In this document: positions 5,510-6,343 of the stretch, piece by piece
Layout: the number at the start of each line of letters is the position of its first letter
Position numbering within the stretch: the stretch's first letter is position 1
DNA from: Candidatus Bipolaricaulota bacterium
GTDB taxonomy: Bacteria; Bipolaricaulota; Bipolaricaulia; UBA7950; UBA9294
Reading direction: 5' to 3'
Assembly: GCA_021159105.1 (NCBI GenBank)
Contig: JAGGSM010000291.1
Span: 1 to 6,343 of the forward strand
DNA: 6,343 nucleotides
Translations under genes and position numbers: made by a program
The notes under the pieces: generated by a model
The model's input: the letters and a program-made list of their open reading frames with translations, nothing else
Told to the model about the DNA's origin: nothing
The model's database searches: none

Positions 5510-5534
5510 ATTTATACGGATACATATGGATTGT
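5505..5534 (+). repeat. Three helically phased 10-bp repeats
   Basis: TTCGGATTTA, TACGGATACA and TATGGATTGT follow each other without gap. The GGAT core recurs at 5508, 5518 and 5528, exactly 10 bases apart, so all three would face the same side of the helix. This is the layout of a cooperative protein-binding array, but the match is short. Confidence 0.4.
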
Positions 5535-5541
5535 TAGCCGA

Positions 5542-5558
5542 CCCCGCACCCTGCGGGG
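5542..5558. repeat. GC-rich hairpin CCCCGCA/TGCGGGG
   Basis: A 7-bp perfect stem with the 3-base loop CCC is nested in a wider pairing, AGCCG (5536-5540) with CGGCT (5575-5579). On the plus strand it is followed by AAAA, and on the minus strand by TCGG, so it is not a standard rho-independent terminator. It could still assist termination of the convergent genes. Confidence 0.5.
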
Positions 5559-5661
5559 AAAAGTGAGGGTAACCCGGCTGCGGCAGGGGAAAATAAGGAA
5601 CACGGAACCTCCGTAATCAGGACGAAGGCTCCGCGTCATCAAAAGCTCGATGCCTACGGGA

Positions 5662-6343
5662 CTATACCGCCAGCCGCTCAGCGATGATCGACACCAGTTC
5701 AGCGCTCTTCACCCGTTCCTGCACGGTCGTGTCTCGGTCGCGCAAGGTCACTGTGCCGTCCGCTAGCGTCTGGTGGTCGACGGTGATGCAAAACGGCGTC
5801 CCCGACTCATCCTGGCGGCGGTAGCGGCGTCCGATCGACCCCTTCTGGTCATAGAAGACATTCCATCTCTTTTTCAGCTCGCGGTAGATCTCCGCCGCGA
5901 CATCGGGCATCCCATCCTTTTTGGTGAGAGGAAAGACCGCCACCTTCACCGGTGCCAGCCGCGGGTGGAGCTTCAGGACGACGCGCGGCTGCGGCACCCC
6001 CTTGTCGTCGGGGATGGCGTCCTCGGTATACGCCTCACACAGGAAGGCAAGCATCGCCCGGTCGGCACCCGCCGACGGCTCGATCACGTGCGGGATGTAC
6101 TTCTCCTTCGTCTCCTCATCAAAGTAGGAGAGGTCCTTACCGCTCCCCGCGTAGCGCGGCTGGCCGTGCTCGTCCAGCTCCACTGTGAACCCGTTTCCGT
6201 CGCGCACCAGCTTCCCCTCCATATGGCTGCGCAAGTCAAAATCTCCGCGGTGAGATACACCCTCCAGCTCACCGTACTCGCCCTCTACCAGGAATGGGAA
6301 CGCGTACTCGATGTCGGCGGTACCGCAACTGTAGTGCGCCCTT
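5662..6343 (-). CDS. glyQS: Glycyl-tRNA synthetase, alpha2 type (C-terminal part)
   Basis: This is the 3' end, 226 codons plus stop, of a class II glycyl-tRNA synthetase, which charges tRNA-Gly with glycine in the cytoplasm. The 5' part lies beyond the right edge; the frame is open from 6342, so no start is in view. Visible segments include GTADIEYAFPF, GELEGVSHRGDFDLRSH, SGKDLSYFDEETKEKYIPHV and the class II motif 3 IEPSAGADRAMLAFL with its GADR arginine. The anticodon-binding domain follows: HPRLAPVKVAVFPLTKKDGMP, VFYDQKGSIGRRYRRQDESG, TPFCITVDHQTL and VTLRDRDTTVQERV. About 23 extra residues (KLVRDGNGFTVELDEHGQPRYAG) separate the DFDLRSH and SGKDLSYFD motifs, which are nearly adjacent in the shorter members I know. 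An internal TTG at 6234 is not the start. The gene is convergent with the recombinase. Confidence 0.93.
   Translation of the reverse strand, partial: RAHYSCGTADIEYAFPFLVEGEYGELEGVSHRGDFDLRSHMEGKLVRDGNGFTVELDEHGQPRYAGSGKDLSYFDEETKEKYIPHVIEPSAGADRAMLAFLCEAYTEDAIPDDKGVPQPRVVLKLHPRLAPVKVAVFPLTKKDGMPDVAAEIYRELKKRWNVFYDQKGSIGRRYRRQDESGTPFCITVDHQTLADGTVTLRDRDTTVQERVKSAELVSIIAERLAV

Larger units (their letters stand above)
5385..5661. other. Gene-free gap rich in inverted and phased repeats
   Basis: This gap lies between two convergent genes, and no ORF with a ribosome site was found in it. Its left half (about 5420-5535) is clearly more AT-rich than the flanking genes. It holds a series of small inverted repeats: GGTTT/AAACC (5431-5446), ATAAAAG/CTTTTAT (5449-5470), ATCCCG/CGGGAT (about 5469-5487), CCGAACAA/TTGTTCGG (5472-5509), CCCCGCA/TGCGGGG (5542-5558) and ACGGA/TCCGT (5602-5614). 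None has a canonical T-tract terminator form. Convergent transcription termination must still occur here for the recombinase and the glycyl-tRNA synthetase. Confidence 0.6.

Noticed and set aside
5385..5661. tRNA, SRP RNA or known riboswitch between the recombinase and glycyl-tRNA synthetase
   Set aside because: Hairpins are present, but no cloverleaf, SRP apical loop or recognised riboswitch core was seen on either strand.

Overview
The window looks like bacterial chromosomal DNA of moderately high GC content. It carries housekeeping genes (mutL, glycyl-tRNA synthetase, a diacylglycerol-kinase-type lipid kinase), sigma70-like promoters and strong Shine-Dalgarno sites on some genes. The MutL has the C-terminal endonuclease motifs, so it is not of the E. 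coli type. The glycyl-tRNA synthetase is the single-chain alpha2 type. I cannot place the organism securely. A deep-branching or uncultured lineage such as Bipolaricaulota/Acetothermia is only a guess from the general look of the proteins.

Layout, left to right. (1) A small exported protein of unknown family (64-405, minus) and a YegS/DagK-type lipid kinase (611-1498, plus) diverge from back-to-back promoters. (2) The kinase runs head-to-head into mutL (1501-3231, minus), with only 2 bases between the stop codons. (3) Divergent from mutL is a two-gene operon: a MerR-like HTH/coiled-coil protein (3331-3777) overlapping by 11 bases an HD-domain phosphohydrolase (3767-4540). (4) A 223-base gap holds a candidate promoter, a short hairpin and a perfect 28-bp dyad. 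It leads into a stand-alone, catalytically complete tyrosine recombinase (4764-5384). (5) A 277-base gap rich in inverted and phased repeats separates the recombinase from the convergent 3' part of glycyl-tRNA synthetase (5662-6343, minus), which is cut by the window edge.

Most genes are ordinary, and no defence island, CRISPR array or intact insertion sequence is visible. Three things merit attention. The first is the recombinase with its dif-like 28-bp palindrome and weaker related sequences nearby. The second is the uncharacterised HTH/coiled-coil plus HD-phosphohydrolase operon. The third is a split in translation signals: the lipid kinase and mutL have no Shine-Dalgarno and promoters almost touching the start codon (apparently leaderless), while the exported protein, the HTH gene and the recombinase have very strong Shine-Dalgarno sites.
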